NCBI RefSeq assembly: GCF_013328815.1
Contig: NZ_JABUHN010000009.1
Span: 142,584-206,583, forward strand
DNA length: 64,000 nt
Direction of reading: 5' to 3'
From: Tabrizicola fusiformis
Lineage (GTDB): Bacteria; Pseudomonadota; Alphaproteobacteria; Rhodobacterales; Rhodobacteraceae
The position numbers and the translations under genes were made by a program. Below are positions 54,940-63,988 of the stretch, piece by piece (the stretch's first letter is position 1; every line of letters begins with the position of its first letter). Under the pieces are notes generated by a model. That model was not told where the DNA came from and did no database searches. It saw only the letters and a list, made by a program, of their open reading frames with translations.

Positions 54940-54963
54940 GGATGGGCAGATTGCCCATCCTAC
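54940..54963. repeat. GTAG-headed REP-like hairpin
   Basis: GGATGGGCA-GAT-TGCCCATCC followed by TAC, that is GTAGGATGGGCA... on the minus strand. It is a near copy of the palindrome at 54321-54348. The two copies bracket the GFA gene, 619 bases start to start. Confidence 0.7.
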
Positions 54964-54967
54964 GGTT

Positions 54968-55162
54968 TCAACCGCGCTCTTCCACGATCTGGACGAGGTG
55001 CGCGATCTTGTTGACCATGCCGCGGACCGAGGGGGTATCCTCAAGCTCGCGGGTGCGGTTCATCTTGTTCAGGCCCAGACCCTTGAGGGTCGCGGTCTGC
55101 TTGGCCGGGCGGCGGGCGGCCGAGGCCACCTGCTTGACGACGATTGTTTTCTTCGCGGTCAT
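54968..55162 (-). CDS. rpmD: 50S ribosomal protein L30
   Basis: 64-residue L30 (bacterial type). [17 protein letters not shown] at the start and [20 protein letters not shown] in the middle are diagnostic. The spacing to rpsE is two bases. Its usual follower rplO is displaced by the GFA insertion. Confidence 0.97.
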   Translation of the reverse strand: MTAKKTIVVKQVASAARRPAKQTATLKGLGLNKMNRTRELEDTPSVRGMVNKIAHLVQIVEERG

Positions 55163-55164
55163 GC

Positions 55165-55749
55165 TCAGGCCTCCACGACTTCGGCTTCGGGCTTCTTCAG
55201 GATTTCAGCCACCTTCTTGCCGCGGCGTGCCGCGACCTGACGGGGGGAGAATTCCTGCTTCAGACCGTCGATCGTCGCACGGATCATGTTGTAGGGGTTC
55301 TGCGAGCCGATCGACTTCGCAACAACGTCCTGCAAACCCAGCATTTCGAAGACGGCGCGCATCGGACCACCGGCGATGATCCCGGTCCCCGCAACGGCGG
55401 TCCGCATCACGACCTTGCCGGCGCCATGGCGCCCTTCCATGTCGTGATGCAGCGTCCGGCTGTCCTTCAGCGGCACGCGGATCATCTGGCGCTTGGCCTG
55501 TTCCGTTGCCTTGCGGATCGCTTCCGGCACTTCCTTGGCCTTGCCCTTGCCGAAGCCGACACGACCACGCTGGTCGCCGACAACGACCAGAGCCGCAAAG
55601 CCAAAGCGCTTGCCGCCCTTCACGGTCTTGGAGACGCGGTTGATCGCCACCAGACGGTCAGCGAATTCCGGGGTCTCTTCCGGGCGGTTGTCCCGACGGT
55701 CGCCGCCACGCTGGCCACGGTCGTCACGACGGTTTTCACGTTCTGCCAT
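55165..55749 (-). CDS. rpsE: 30S ribosomal protein S5
   Basis: 194-residue S5, important for decoding accuracy. The first 30 residues are a charged extension ([18 protein letters not shown]) usual in this group. [40 protein letters not shown] sequence and [19 protein letters not shown] follow. Confidence 0.97.
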   Translation of the reverse strand: MAERENRRDDRGQRGGDRRDNRPEETPEFADRLVAINRVSKTVKGGKRFGFAALVVVGDQRGRVGFGKGKAKEVPEAIRKATEQAKRQMIRVPLKDSRTLHHDMEGRHGAGKVVMRTAVAGTGIIAGGPMRAVFEMLGLQDVVAKSIGSQNPYNMIRATIDGLKQEFSPRQVAARRGKKVAEILKKPEAEVVEA

Positions 55750-55760
55750 GTTTCAACTCC

Positions 55761-56120
55761 TCAGAACTTCAGTCCGCCTTCACGGGCAGCATCGGCCAAA
55801 GCCTTGATCTTGCCGTGAAAGAGGAAACCGCCGCGGTCGAAGTAGCATTCTTCGACACCAGCACTCTTGGCCCGCTCGGCAATCGCCGCACCGATTTTGG
55901 CCGCCGCTTCGACGTTGTTCTTGCCGACGACGCCGAATTCCTTCTCGAGCGTCGAGGCCGCCGCAACCGTCACGCCTTTCACATCGTCGATCAACTGGAC
56001 CGAGATGTTCTTGGACGAGCGGTGGACCGACAGGCGCAGGCGCCCGTGCGACATCGCCTTCAGTTTGTTCCGGACGCGCAGGCGGCGCTTGAGGAACAGA
56101 TCTCTTTTCGTGTTCGCCAT
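55761..56120 (-). CDS. rplR: 50S ribosomal protein L18
   Basis: 119-residue L18, which binds 5S r[23 protein letters not shown] at the start, RPRLSVHRS-like [18 protein letters not shown] and [20 protein letters not shown] near the end are typical. The ATG at 56120 (MANTKRD) is the family start. Confidence 0.97.
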   Translation of the reverse strand: MANTKRDLFLKRRLRVRNKLKAMSHGRLRLSVHRSSKNISVQLIDDVKGVTVAAASTLEKEFGVVGKNNVEAAAKIGAAIAERAKSAGVEECYFDRGGFLFHGKIKALADAAREGGLKF

Positions 56121-56131
56121 TTTTGCGCCCC

Positions 56132-56665
56132 TTACTTCTTCTTGCCTTCCTTGCGGAAGACGAACTCGCCCTTGTAGCGGATGCCCTTGCCCTTGTAGGG
56201 CTCGGGACGCTTCCACTCGCGGATGTTCGCGGCGACTTGGCCAACAAGCTGCTGGTCAATGCCTTCCACAGTGATTTCGGTCTGCTTCGGGGTGGCGACG
56301 GTCACACCGGCGGGCACTTCGAAGTTGACTTCATGGCTATAGCCCAACGACAGCTTCAGGACATTGCCGGCCATCGCAGCGCGGTAACCGACGCCCTGGA
56401 TTTCCATTTCCTTCTTGAAGCCGCCGGTGACGCCGTCCACCAGGTTCTGGATCATCGAGCGGGACATGCCCCACTGCTGACGGGCGCGCTTGGACAGGCC
56501 ACGGGGCGTCACCTTCACGGTTTCGCCTTCGATGGTCAGCGTCACGTCGTCGCCAGCGGTGAAGCTGCGGGTGCCTTTCGGACCCTTCACTTCGATGGTC
56601 TGACCCGAGATCGAGGCGCTGACGCCTTTCACCAGGGTAACGGGTTTCTTGCCGATACGAGACAT
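56132..56665 (-). CDS. rplF: 50S ribosomal protein L6
   Basis: 177-residue L6 near the factor-binding site. [20 protein letters not shown] opens it, and the C-terminal [20 protein letters not shown] with the basic KEGKKK end is conserved. The start at 56665 has GGAGGG upstream and is 11 bases after the rpsH stop. Confidence 0.97.
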   Translation of the reverse strand: MSRIGKKPVTLVKGVSASISGQTIEVKGPKGTRSFTAGDDVTLTIEGETVKVTPRGLSKRARQQWGMSRSMIQNLVDGVTGGFKKEMEIQGVGYRAAMAGNVLKLSLGYSHEVNFEVPAGVTVATPKQTEITVEGIDQQLVGQVAANIREWKRPEPYKGKGIRYKGEFVFRKEGKKK

Positions 56666-56675
56666 TCCACCCTCC

Positions 56676-57074
56676 TCAGAACACGGTGCAAAGCACTTCG
56701 CCGCCAACATTGGCAGCGCGTGCATTTGCGTCCGACATCACGCCCTTGGGCGTGGAGACGATCGAAACACCCAGACCGTTGCGCACGATCGGGATATCTT
56801 TCACGCCCATGTACACGCGGCGACCCGGCTTGGACACGCGCTTGACTTCGCGGATCACGGGGGTGCCTTCGTAGTACTTCAGGCTGATGGTGAATTCGCC
56901 CTGGCCATTGGCCGTGGCGGATTTCTCATAGCCGCGGATGTAGCCTTCCGACAGCAGCACGTCCAGAACGCGGGCGCGCAGGGTCGAGGCGGGGGTCGCA
57001 ACGGTGGACTTGCCACGCAGTTGGGCGTTGCGGATGCGGGTCAGCATATCGCCGAGAGGATCGTTCATCGACAT
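56676..57074 (-). CDS. rpsH: 30S ribosomal protein S8
   Basis: 132-residue S8, a primary 16S rRNA binder. [20 protein letters not shown] and the C-terminal [20 protein letters not shown] with [12 protein letters not shown] are diagnostic. The first ATG (57074) has GGAG eight bases upstream; an ATG two codons later is possible. Confidence 0.97.
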   Translation of the reverse strand: MSMNDPLGDMLTRIRNAQLRGKSTVATPASTLRARVLDVLLSEGYIRGYEKSATANGQGEFTISLKYYEGTPVIREVKRVSKPGRRVYMGVKDIPIVRNGLGVSIVSTPKGVMSDANARAANVGGEVLCTVF

Positions 57075-57086
57075 CGTGCGATCTCC

Positions 57087-57392
57087 TTACCAGCTCGACT
57101 TCACCATGCCGGGGATCTGGCCGAAGGAGGCCAGTTCGCGCAGCATGATCCGCGAGAGTTTGAGCTTGCGATAGAACGCATGCGGGCGGCCCGTCAGCTG
57201 GCAGCGGTTGTGCAGCCGGGTGGCGGACGAGTTGCGGGGCAGTTGGGCCAGTTTCTGGGTCGCCTTGAAGCGATCCTCAATCGGCTTGGACTGGTCGTTG
57301 ATCACCGCTTTCAGCGCGGCACGCTTGGAAGCGTGTTGCTTCACCAGCGCGGCCCGCTTCACTTCGCGGTTCACCATGGATTTCTTTGCCAT
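57087..57392 (-). CDS. rpsN: 30S ribosomal protein S14
   Basis: 101-residue S14 of the long, zinc-free type. [20 protein letters not shown] at the start and [20 protein letters not shown] with [20 protein letters not shown] are conserved. Only one of the zinc-type cysteines is present, as expected for the C- form. Confidence 0.98.
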   Translation of the reverse strand: MAKKSMVNREVKRAALVKQHASKRAALKAVINDQSKPIEDRFKATQKLAQLPRNSSATRLHNRCQLTGRPHAFYRKLKLSRIMLRELASFGQIPGMVKSSW

Positions 57393-57410
57393 ATCTCAGG
57401 TTCCTCGCGC

Positions 57411-57970
<560 letters not shown>

Positions 57971-57971
<1 letters not shown>

Positions 57972-58276
57972 CAGATCGCCTCCCCGGTGGTCTTGGCAAA
58001 ACGCACCTTCTTGTCGCCTTCAAAGCGGAAGCCGACGCGGGTAGCCTTGCCGTTCTTGTCCAAGAGCGCCAGATTCGACAGGTCGATCGGCATGGCTTTC
58101 GCCAGACGGCCGCCTTGCGAGGCTTGGCTTTGCTTGGTGTGACGGATGGCGACGTTCACGCCCTCGACCACGGCCTTGTTGTCCTTGGGCGCAACCGAGG
58201 AAATCTCCCCCTGCTTGCCCTTGTCCTTGCCGGCGAGAACGACAACCTTGTCGCCTTTGCGGAGTTTGGCAGCCAT
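57971..58276 (-). CDS. rplX: 50S ribosomal protein L24
   Basis: 101-residue L24, an early assembly initiator. [20 protein letters not shown] is the KOW motif at the N-terminus, followed by [20 protein letters not shown]. The ATG at 58276 overlaps the rplN stop by one base; a GTG just before it is an unlikely start. Confidence 0.97.
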
Positions 58277-58644
58277 CACAGCACCTCCGGAGCGAGCGAG
58301 ATGATTTTCATGAAGTTCTTGGCCCGCAGCTCGCGCACGACCGGCCCGAAGATACGGGTGCCGACCGGCTCGCCCTGATTGTTCAGGATGACGGCGGCGT
58401 TACGGTCAAAACGGATGGCGGTGCCGTCTTCACGGCGGACTTCCTTGGCGGTGCGAACGACAACGGCCTTGCGGACGTCACCCTTCTTCACGCGACCCTT
58501 CGGAATCGCTTCCTTCACCGACACCACGATGATGTCGCCGACCGAAGCATAGCGGCGGTGCGAACCGCCCAGAACCTTGATGCACTGCACCCGGCGTGCG
58601 CCGGAGTTGTCAGCTACATCCAGATTCGTTTGCATCTGGATCAT
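58276..58644 (-). CDS. rplN: 50S ribosomal protein L14
   Basis: 122-residue L14 at the subunit interface. [20 protein letters not shown] and [20 protein letters not shown] with [20 protein letters not shown] are diagnostic. Confidence 0.98.
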   Translation of the reverse strand: MIQMQTNLDVADNSGARRVQCIKVLGGSHRRYASVGDIIVVSVKEAIPKGRVKKGDVRKAVVVRTAKEVRREDGTAIRFDRNAAVILNNQGEPVGTRIFGPVVRELRAKNFMKIISLAPEVL

Positions 58645-58719
58645 TTGGTTTCTCCCGACCTTTGGGGACCGCTATCCTGGCCCCAGGGTTTCGATTAGCG
58701 GAAGACGACCGTGCGGGGC

Positions 58720-58953
58720 TTACGCCTCGACAACGACCGTCCAACGTTTGGTTTTCGAAATCGGCGCGCACTCTTCAATGCGAACAGTGTCACCAACCTT
58801 GAACTTGTTGGCTTCGTCGTGGGCCCGGTATTTCTTGGACTTGCGGACGGTCTTTTGCAGCAGCGGGTGCTTGAAGCGGCGCTCGACCAGAACCGTGATG
58901 GTCTGTTCGTTCTTGTCCGAGGTGACAACACCCTGCAGGATACGTTTTGGCAT
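58720..58953 (-). CDS. rpsQ: 30S ribosomal protein S17
   Basis: 77-residue S17. [40 protein letters not shown] and [20 protein letters not shown] are conserved. 75 bases separate it from rplN. Confidence 0.97.
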   Translation of the reverse strand: MPKRILQGVVTSDKNEQTITVLVERRFKHPLLQKTVRKSKKYRAHDEANKFKVGDTVRIEECAPISKTKRWTVVVEA

Positions 58954-58964
58954 GGCGGTTCCCC

Positions 58965-59165
58965 TTACTTCGCGGCTTCAGCGGCTTTGGCGTTCAGCAC
59001 CGTCTTGATGCGGGCGACATCCTTGCGGACGGCGCGCATGCGGGCGGTGTTTTCAAGCTGGTTCGTCGCTTGCTGGAAGCGCAGGTTGAACGCTTCCTTC
59101 TTGAGCGCGACGAGGCTGTCACGCAGTTGGTCCGGGGTTTTCCCGAGCAGTTCCTTGGCGGTCAT
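58965..59165 (-). CDS. rpmC: 50S ribosomal protein L29
   Basis: 66-residue L29 at the tunnel exit. [20 protein letters not shown] and [20 protein letters not shown] are the family core. In most genomes rplP lies directly upstream; here 1.4 kb with two unrelated genes intervenes, so rpmC needs its own promoter or readthrough. Confidence 0.97.
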   Translation of the reverse strand: MTAKELLGKTPDQLRDSLVALKKEAFNLRFQQATNQLENTARMRAVRKDVARIKTVLNAKAAEAAK

Positions 59166-59328
59166 GCGCCTTTTCCTTTTTCAATCACCAGAGGGCCCCG
59201 GTGCGTTGACCGGGTGACCTTGAACCTGGTGGATCAATGACAAACCACCGATTCCGAGTCGCCCCGGAGCCGTGGATGGGGTCGTATAGGGGAGAAGGGG
59301 ATGTGGGGCAAGGGGGAAGTTGATTGCC

Positions 59329-59356
59329 TTGCAGGCATTACGCCCATGATTATAGT
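59329..59356 (+). promoter_or_regulatory. Possible promoter for the 150-aa gene
   Basis: TTGCAG and TATAGT (one base from TATAAT) are spaced by 16 bases. They lie directly before GGAGG (59364-59368) and the TTG start at 59375. The spacing fits a short-leader transcript on the strand opposite the ribosomal genes. Confidence 0.45.
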
Positions 59357-59374
59357 CATCGCCGGAGGCACACC

Positions 59375-59827
59375 TTGAGAAGACGCAGAACTTACCTAGC
59401 ACTGGCTTTAGCAACCTCACTTGGTCTGATCGCATACCAGGTTTTTGATCGTGACTACTTTCGTTGGCCGAACTCTGCCCAAGAGCGTATCGAGGTTATG
59501 GCTGACGTTTTGCGTCGGATTGAGGGACCGGCCAGTTGGTGTTATTCGGCAGGTTCTGCACAAAAGAATCTTGCTGCCGACCGGCGCGTGCCGCCGGGCG
59601 CTGGTCAGTGCTTTGCGAAGCTGGTCCCGACCTCAGACTTCATTGAGGAACATCCGAGGGAGTTCATGAAGCGCTTCTATGGCGCTGAGGTAGACGGCTT
59701 TGTCTGTGAAGTTACGCTTTCCACATTTTGGAATGACGAACACATAGTAGGGAGCCGCTGCTACTATGGTGTGTTCAATCAGGGGGAGTTCCCATTTGTT
59801 GGGGCGACTGACGAACCATTTGGCTGA
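59375..59827 (+). CDS. Unknown membrane-anchored protein, foreign-looking
   Basis: 150 residues from a TTG start with a well placed GGAGG. An N-terminal basic stretch RRRRTYLALALATSLGLIAY is followed by a single hydrophobic helix, so it is probably a membrane-anchored periplasmic protein. Later segments include EGPASWCYSAGSAQ, VCEVTLSTFWNDEHIVGSRC and a pair of aromatic residues in CYYGVFNQGEFPF. Its base composition is visibly more AT-rich than the ribosomal genes around it. It is on the strand opposite them and ends three bases before the convergent oxygenase gene. No family is recognised. Confidence 0.62.
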   Translation: MRRRRTYLALALATSLGLIAYQVFDRDYFRWPNSAQERIEVMADVLRRIEGPASWCYSAGSAQKNLAADRRVPPGAGQCFAKLVPTSDFIEEHPREFMKRFYGAEVDGFVCEVTLSTFWNDEHIVGSRCYYGVFNQGEFPFVGATDEPFG

Positions 59828-59830
59828 TGC

Positions 59831-60454
59831 TCACTCCCACCCATAGTTGAAGCTGACCGAGATCCGGTCCTCTTCGGCCATGTTCATCGGCACCTCATGC
59901 CGCAGCCAGCTTTCCCAGAGCAGCACGTCGCCCACCACCGGCTTGACGTAGACGAAGCGTTGCAACTCCTGTGCTGCACCCTTCTTCACCACCGGGGCCA
60001 TCATCATCATCGGCAGGCGGGGGTCTTCCAGTTTCAGCGAGGACGTGCCTTCGGGCATCGAAACATAGGTCGTGCCGGAAATCACCGAATGCGGATGGAT
60101 GTGGCTGGCGTGGGTGCCGCCTTCAGGCAGGATGTTGATCCAGAGCGAGTTGCATTTCAGCTTCTTGCCCTGCAGATCAAACCCCAGACTGTCGCAGAAG
60201 GCCGCGACATGCTTGTCCAGCGCCTTTTCCAGATCGCCGAAGATCGGCATCCGCCAGGGCAGATCGTCCAGCGAGGCATAAGAGGTATAGCCCGGATAGC
60301 CGTTCGCCTCGCACCACTCCTGCCCGGCCTCGTCATCCTCGGCGATGGCGATGCAGGTGGTTTCCAGTTCGGAATAGTCGATCTTCTTCTTCGCAAGTTC
60401 GTTCAGCGCGGCACGATAGAGGCGGGTGACGAAAAGAGAGGTGATCTCGGCCAT
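59831..60454 (-). CDS. Putative 2OG-Fe(II) oxygenase (TIGR02466-type), next to rplP
   Basis: 207-residue protein resembling the TIGR02466 family, thought to be 2-oxoglutarate and iron dependent oxygenases. SLWINILPEGGTHASHIHPH (histidines 115, 118, 120, 122) would supply metal ligands, SWLRHEVPMN gives the distal histidine 186, and EEDRISVSFNYGWE contains an arginine (197) suited to 2OG binding. It is on the same strand as the ribosomal genes and directly downstream of rplP, with AAGGAGC before its ATG and a terminator-like hairpin between. The substrate is unknown; ribosomal protein L16 is a candidate because of the location. Confidence 0.7.
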   Translation of the reverse strand: MAEITSLFVTRLYRAALNELAKKKIDYSELETTCIAIAEDDEAGQEWCEANGYPGYTSYASLDDLPWRMPIFGDLEKALDKHVAAFCDSLGFDLQGKKLKCNSLWINILPEGGTHASHIHPHSVISGTTYVSMPEGTSSLKLEDPRLPMMMMAPVVKKGAAQELQRFVYVKPVVGDVLLWESWLRHEVPMNMAEEDRISVSFNYGWE

Positions 60455-60471
60455 GGGGGCGCTCCTTATGC

Positions 60472-60503
60472 AAAGGCCCCCGCCGTTTCCGGCAGGGGCT
60501 TTA
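60472..60503 (-). terminator. Terminator-like hairpin before the oxygenase gene
   Basis: On the minus strand AAAGCCCCTGCCG-GAAA-CGGCGGGGGCCTTT folds into a stem with a GNRA loop, one bulge and one G-T pair, followed by a short T-run. It lies between rplP and the oxygenase and could attenuate the transcript. Confidence 0.6.
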
Positions 60504-60524
60504 TCTTGAACCGGGTGACGGTCC

Positions 60525-60548
60525 GCGAATTCCGGTGGAATTCGCTAC
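60525..60548. repeat. GTAG-headed hairpin of a third type
   Basis: GCGAATTCC-GGT-GGAATTCGC followed by TAC; on the minus strand it reads GTAGCGAATTCC... The GTAG head plus hairpin matches the layout of the other REP-like elements, but the stem sequence is different. Confidence 0.6.
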
Positions 60549-60556
60549 ACCGCACG

Positions 60557-60578
60557 GGCATCGCCAAAAGGCGATGCC
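60557..60578 (-). terminator. Hairpin immediately after rplP
   Basis: GGCATCGCC-AAAA-GGCGATGCC, a 9-base perfect stem directly against the rplP stop codon. No long T-run follows on the minus strand, so it may protect the mRNA end rather than terminate. Confidence 0.5.
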
Positions 60579-60992
60579 TTACCAGTCTTCCTTGGCCACG
60601 ATGCGGGTCATGACCGGCAGCTTCATCGCGCCGAGGCGCAGGGCCTCACGGGCGATTTCTTCGTTCACGCCGTCGATCTCGAACATGATCCGGCCGGGCT
60701 TCACCTTGGCCGCCCAGTAGTCGGTCGAGCCTTTGCCCTTACCCATACGAACTTCGACGGGCTTGGCCGAGACCGGGACATCCGGGAAAATCCGGATCCA
60801 GACACGGCCCTGACGCTTCATGTGGCGGGTGATCGCGCGGCGGGCCGCTTCGATCTGACGCGCGGTGACACGCTCCGGCTCGGTCGCTTTCAGGGCGAAC
60901 GACCCGAAGTTCAGCAGGAACCCACCCTTGGCTTCGCCATGGATGCGGCCTTTGTGCATCTTGCGGAACTTGGTGCGCTTCGGTTGCAGCAT
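60579..60992 (-). CDS. rplP: 50S ribosomal protein L16
   Basis: 137-residue L16, positioning tRNA in the A site. [40 protein letters not shown] and [20 protein letters not shown] are conserved. Arginine 82 in the [10 protein letters not shown] motif matches the E. coli arginine that the oxygenase YcfD hydroxylates. A putative oxygenase gene lies just downstream. Confidence 0.98.
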   Translation of the reverse strand: MLQPKRTKFRKMHKGRIHGEAKGGFLLNFGSFALKATEPERVTARQIEAARRAITRHMKRQGRVWIRIFPDVPVSAKPVEVRMGKGKGSTDYWAAKVKPGRIMFEIDGVNEEIAREALRLGAMKLPVMTRIVAKEDW

Positions 60993-61004
60993 CTTCTCTC
61001 TCCC

Positions 61005-61727
61005 TTACGCGCGTTCGCGTTCGCGGTCGCGACGCGGCCCGCGCGGCGCGGGGCCGTCGGCAGCTTCGGCGAGGCGACGATCATGGGCTTGCGGATCATG
61101 CTCAAGGATTTCGCCTTTGAAGATCCAGACTTTGACACCGATGATGCCATAGGGCGTTTCGGCTTCCGACAGCGCATAGTCGATGTCGGCGCGCAGGGTG
61201 TGCAGCGGCACACGGCCTTCGCGGTACCATTCGGTCCGGGCGATTTCGGCGCCGCCAAGACGGCCAGCGACGTTCACACGGATGCCGAGGGCGCCCATGC
61301 GCATCGCGTTCTGCACGCCGCGCTTCATGGCGCGACGGAAGGACACGCGACGCTCCATCTGCTGGGCGATCGACTCGGCGACGAGTTGAGCGTCCAGTTC
61401 CGGCTTGCGGACTTCGACGATGTTCAGGTGCAGTTCGGACTTGGTGAAGACCGACAGCTTCTTGCGAAGCCCTTCGATGTCTGCACCCTTCTTGCCGATG
61501 ATCACGCCCGGACGTGCGGTGTGAATGGTCACACGGCACTTCTTGTGAGGACGTTCGATGATCACGCGCGACACGCCGGCCTGCTTGCACTCTTCATGGA
61601 TGAACTCGCGCATGCGCAGGTCTTCCAGAAGCAGGTTGCCATAGTCTTTCGACTCGGCGAACCAGCGGCTGTCCCAGGTGCGGTTGACTTGCAGCCGCAT
61701 CCCGATCGGGTTGACTTTCTGACCCAT
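61005..61727 (-). CDS. rpsC: 30S ribosomal protein S3
   Basis: 240-residue S3 with a KH domain ([20 protein letters not shown]). [20 protein letters not shown] starts the protein, and the C-terminus has an arginine-rich extension after [11 protein letters not shown] that is longer than in E. coli but usual in Alphaproteobacteria. Its ATG overlaps the rplV stop by one base. Confidence 0.98.
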   Translation of the reverse strand: MGQKVNPIGMRLQVNRTWDSRWFAESKDYGNLLLEDLRMREFIHEECKQAGVSRVIIERPHKKCRVTIHTARPGVIIGKKGADIEGLRKKLSVFTKSELHLNIVEVRKPELDAQLVAESIAQQMERRVSFRRAMKRGVQNAMRMGALGIRVNVAGRLGGAEIARTEWYREGRVPLHTLRADIDYALSEAETPYGIIGVKVWIFKGEILEHDPQAHDRRLAEAADGPAPRGPRRDRERERA

Positions 61728-62107
61728 TACGCAGTCTCCCCGACTTGACGCACCTTGATGGTGATCTCGCTGAACGGTTTCATGATCTTGCCGAAACGGC
61801 CACGCGCACGCGGGCGGCCACGCTTCATCACCAGGTTCTTGCCAACCCAAGCTTCGGCGACGACAAGGCTGTCAACGTCCAGGCCATGGTTGTTCTCGGC
61901 ATTGGCGATGGCCGATTGCAGGGCCTTCTTCACGTCACCGGCGATGCGACGCTTGGAGAAGGTCAGATCGGCCAGAGCCTTGTCCACCTTCTTGCCGCGG
62001 ATCAGGCCCGCAACAAGGTTCAGCTTCTGCGGCGAGGTGCGCAGCATACGCGCCACGGCCATCGCCTCGTTGTCCGCCACGCGACGGGGGTTCTTTTCCG
62101 TGCCCAT
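61727..62107 (-). CDS. rplV: 50S ribosomal protein L22
   Basis: 126-residue L22, part of the exit tunnel constriction. [20 protein letters not shown] and [20 protein letters not shown] with [20 protein letters not shown] are conserved. It is three bases after rpsS. Confidence 0.98.
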   Translation of the reverse strand: MGTEKNPRRVADNEAMAVARMLRTSPQKLNLVAGLIRGKKVDKALADLTFSKRRIAGDVKKALQSAIANAENNHGLDVDSLVVAEAWVGKNLVMKRGRPRARGRFGKIMKPFSEITIKVRQVGETA

Positions 62108-62110
62108 GGC

Positions 62111-62389
62111 TTACTTCCTCTTGGCTTTCTTGTCGGCGGCGTGACCGTAATAGGTCCGGGTCGGCGAATATTCACCGAACTTCTGGCCGATCATTTCTTC
62201 GGTGACCGCAACGGGGATGTGCTTCTTGCCGTTGTAGACGCCGAAGGTCAGGCCCACGAATTGCGGCAGAATGGTCGAGCGACGCGACCAGATCTTGATC
62301 ACTTCGTTCTTGCCCGAGGCGCGCGAGGTTTCTGCCTTCTTCAGCAGATAGCCGTCGACGAACGGGCCTTTCCAGATGGAACGTGCCAT
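62111..62389 (-). CDS. rpsS: 30S ribosomal protein S19
   Basis: 92-residue S19 of the head domain. [20 protein letters not shown] and [20 protein letters not shown] with [20 protein letters not shown] are diagnostic. It follows rplB by three bases. Confidence 0.98.
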   Translation of the reverse strand: MARSIWKGPFVDGYLLKKAETSRASGKNEVIKIWSRRSTILPQFVGLTFGVYNGKKHIPVAVTEEMIGQKFGEYSPTRTYYGHAADKKAKRK

Positions 62390-62392
62390 GGA

Positions 62393-63232
62393 TTAGCGCC
62401 CTTTCTTCTTGGCGTGACGCGAGCGGACAATGAGGCTGTCCGAGGCCTTGGCCTTGCGGGTCTTGTTGCCCTTGGTGCCCTTGCCCCACGGGGTAACCGG
62501 GTGACGGCCGCCCGAGGTGCGGCCTTCGCCGCCGCCATGCGGGTGGTCGATCGGGTTCATCGCAACACCGCGGACGGTCGGGCGGATGCCCATGTGGCGA
62601 CGACGGCCGGCCTTGCCGAGGTTCTGGTTCGAGTTGTCGGGGTTCGACACGGCACCGACGGTCGCCATGCATTCCTGACGCACCATCCGCAGCTCGCCCG
62701 AGGACAGGCGGATCTGCGCGTAGGAACCGTCACGGCCGACGAACTGGGCATAGGTGCCCGCCGCACGGGCCAGCTGGCCGCCCTTGCCGGGCTTCAGCTC
62801 GACGTTGTGGACGATCGTGCCGATCGGCATGCCCGAGAAGGGCATCGCGTTACCGGGCTTCACGTCGGTCTTGGCGCCGGCGATGACGGAGTCACCGATG
62901 GCAAGGCGCTGCGGCGCGAGGATATAGGCCAGTTCGCCATCCTCGTACTTGACCAGCGCGATAAAGGCGGTGCGGTTCGGGTCGTATTCGATCCGCCCAA
63001 CGACCGCCGGAACGTCGAACTTGCGACGCTTGAAATCAACGATACGGTAAAGGCGCTTGGCGCCCCCACCCTTGTGCCACATCGTGACGCGCCCGGTGTT
63101 GTTCCGGCCACCGGTACCAATCAAACCCTCGGTAAGGGTTTTGACCGGACGGCCTTTCCACAGCTCCGAACGGTCGATCAGAACCAACCCGCGTTGGCCT
63201 GGCGTCGTCGGCTTGTACGACTTGAGTGCCAT
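62393..63232 (-). CDS. rplB: 50S ribosomal protein L2
   Basis: 279-residue L2, needed for subunit association and peptidyl transfer. [20 protein letters not shown] starts it; [20 protein letters not shown] is the conserved histidine loop. The ATG at 63232 is the family start. The expected upstream gene rplW is absent. The 221 bases before it hold a hairpin GGGTCGC-AA-GCGACCC (63257-63272) in the likely leader and a terminator-like hairpin, so the ribosomal transcript probably starts here. Confidence 0.97.
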   Translation of the reverse strand: MALKSYKPTTPGQRGLVLIDRSELWKGRPVKTLTEGLIGTGGRNNTGRVTMWHKGGGAKRLYRIVDFKRRKFDVPAVVGRIEYDPNRTAFIALVKYEDGELAYILAPQRLAIGDSVIAGAKTDVKPGNAMPFSGMPIGTIVHNVELKPGKGGQLARAAGTYAQFVGRDGSYAQIRLSSGELRMVRQECMATVGAVSNPDNSNQNLGKAGRRRHMGIRPTVRGVAMNPIDHPHGGGEGRTSGGRHPVTPWGKGTKGNKTRKAKASDSLIVRSRHAKKKGR

Positions 63233-63345
63233 GTTCTCTGTCTTCCGTTTGCTTCGGGGTCGCAAGCGACCCGGGGTGAAGGGCTCCGAAGATCCCCGAT
63301 TAGCTGTTCGGCCCGCTGCGAAGACAACGAAACGAACAAACCAAG

Positions 63346-63367
63346 AGCCCCGGACGAATCCGGGGCT
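63346..63367 (-). terminator. Hairpin between the CxxC protein gene and rplB
   Basis: AGCCCCGGA-CGAA-TCCGGGGCT, nine pairs and a tetraloop, is followed on the minus strand by CTTGGTTTG. The T-run is poor, but position after a minus-strand gene and before rplB fits a terminator. Confidence 0.55.
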
Positions 63368-63453
63368 TCTGGTGTGGCGGTGCAGTAGCAGAAGGGGGAG
63401 GGGGTGGCAATGGGGGAAGGGAGGTTCTCGCTGGGAGTCGATGCAAACCTGCA

Positions 63454-63957
63454 TTAGCTTTCGTCAAGCGGCCTCGCATAGCCTCCCACGAGTGGCCAGC
63501 CATCCGCAGTACGCTTGTATAGTTGGCCCTTGCCGACACCCAACTGACGATCACCAGAGAGGAAGCAGCTCGCACAGATATTCCCCCAGGGCCCATCTCT
63601 GACTACTGGTCCGTCAATCATGTAGTCACCTTCGACAAACAACTTGCCACATGCATCGCAAGCATCAACTGCTCCAAACCACTCGCCAGATCGCGACTTA
63701 GACACATCATCTTCGAATGATGCCATGTCAAAATCTTCGAACGATGCCATGTCAAACGCCTTAGCTTCAGGCTTGTTGGATATCAACACGTCCAAGGGGC
63801 TCGTCGGCAGACCGATGGCGAGCGCCGTCGCATGCATGGTCTTGGCCTCCAGATCGACGCGATTTACTCGAGCAAAACCCGAAAAGAGTGTGCCAGCGCC
63901 GCTCGAACGGACTAGGGTCAGGACCCATAAATTCACTTGAGTGTCGGCTCGCGGCAT
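63454..63957 (-). CDS. Unknown protein with CxxC pairs and duplicated DMASFED motif
   Basis: 167 residues from ATG 63957 (GGGAGC upstream); an ATG at 63837 with GGAGG upstream would give 127. The C-terminal half contains [16 protein letters not shown] and [16 protein letters not shown], two CxxC pairs suited to binding zinc, and ends [20 protein letters not shown]. The middle has an exact amino-acid repeat [16 protein letters not shown] from a 24-base tandem duplication (63709-63756). It is more AT-rich than its neighbours. It replaces rplW next to rplB. No family is recognised. Confidence 0.55.
   Translation of the reverse strand: MPRADTQVNLWVLTLVRSSGAGTLFSGFARVNRVDLEAKTMHATALAIGLPTSPLDVLISNKPEAKAFDMASFEDFDMASFEDDVSKSRSGEWFGAVDACDACGKLFVEGDYMIDGPVVRDGPWGNICASCFLSGDRQLGVGKGQLYKRTADGWPLVGGYARPLDES
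63709..63756. repeat. 24-base tandem duplication inside a coding region
   Basis: Two adjacent 24-base units differ at one base (ATCTTCGAATGATGCC... against ATCTTCGAACGATGCC...). Being a multiple of three, the duplication keeps the frame and repeats eight residues. Confidence 0.9.
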
Positions 63958-63988
63958 GATTCAAGCTCCCGACTTGTGGGGAGGGATC

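Noticed and set aside
61745..63388. A 547-codon open frame opposite rplV, rpsS and rplB
   Set aside because: Shadow of ribosomal protein genes. The strong codon bias of those genes keeps the opposite strand open.
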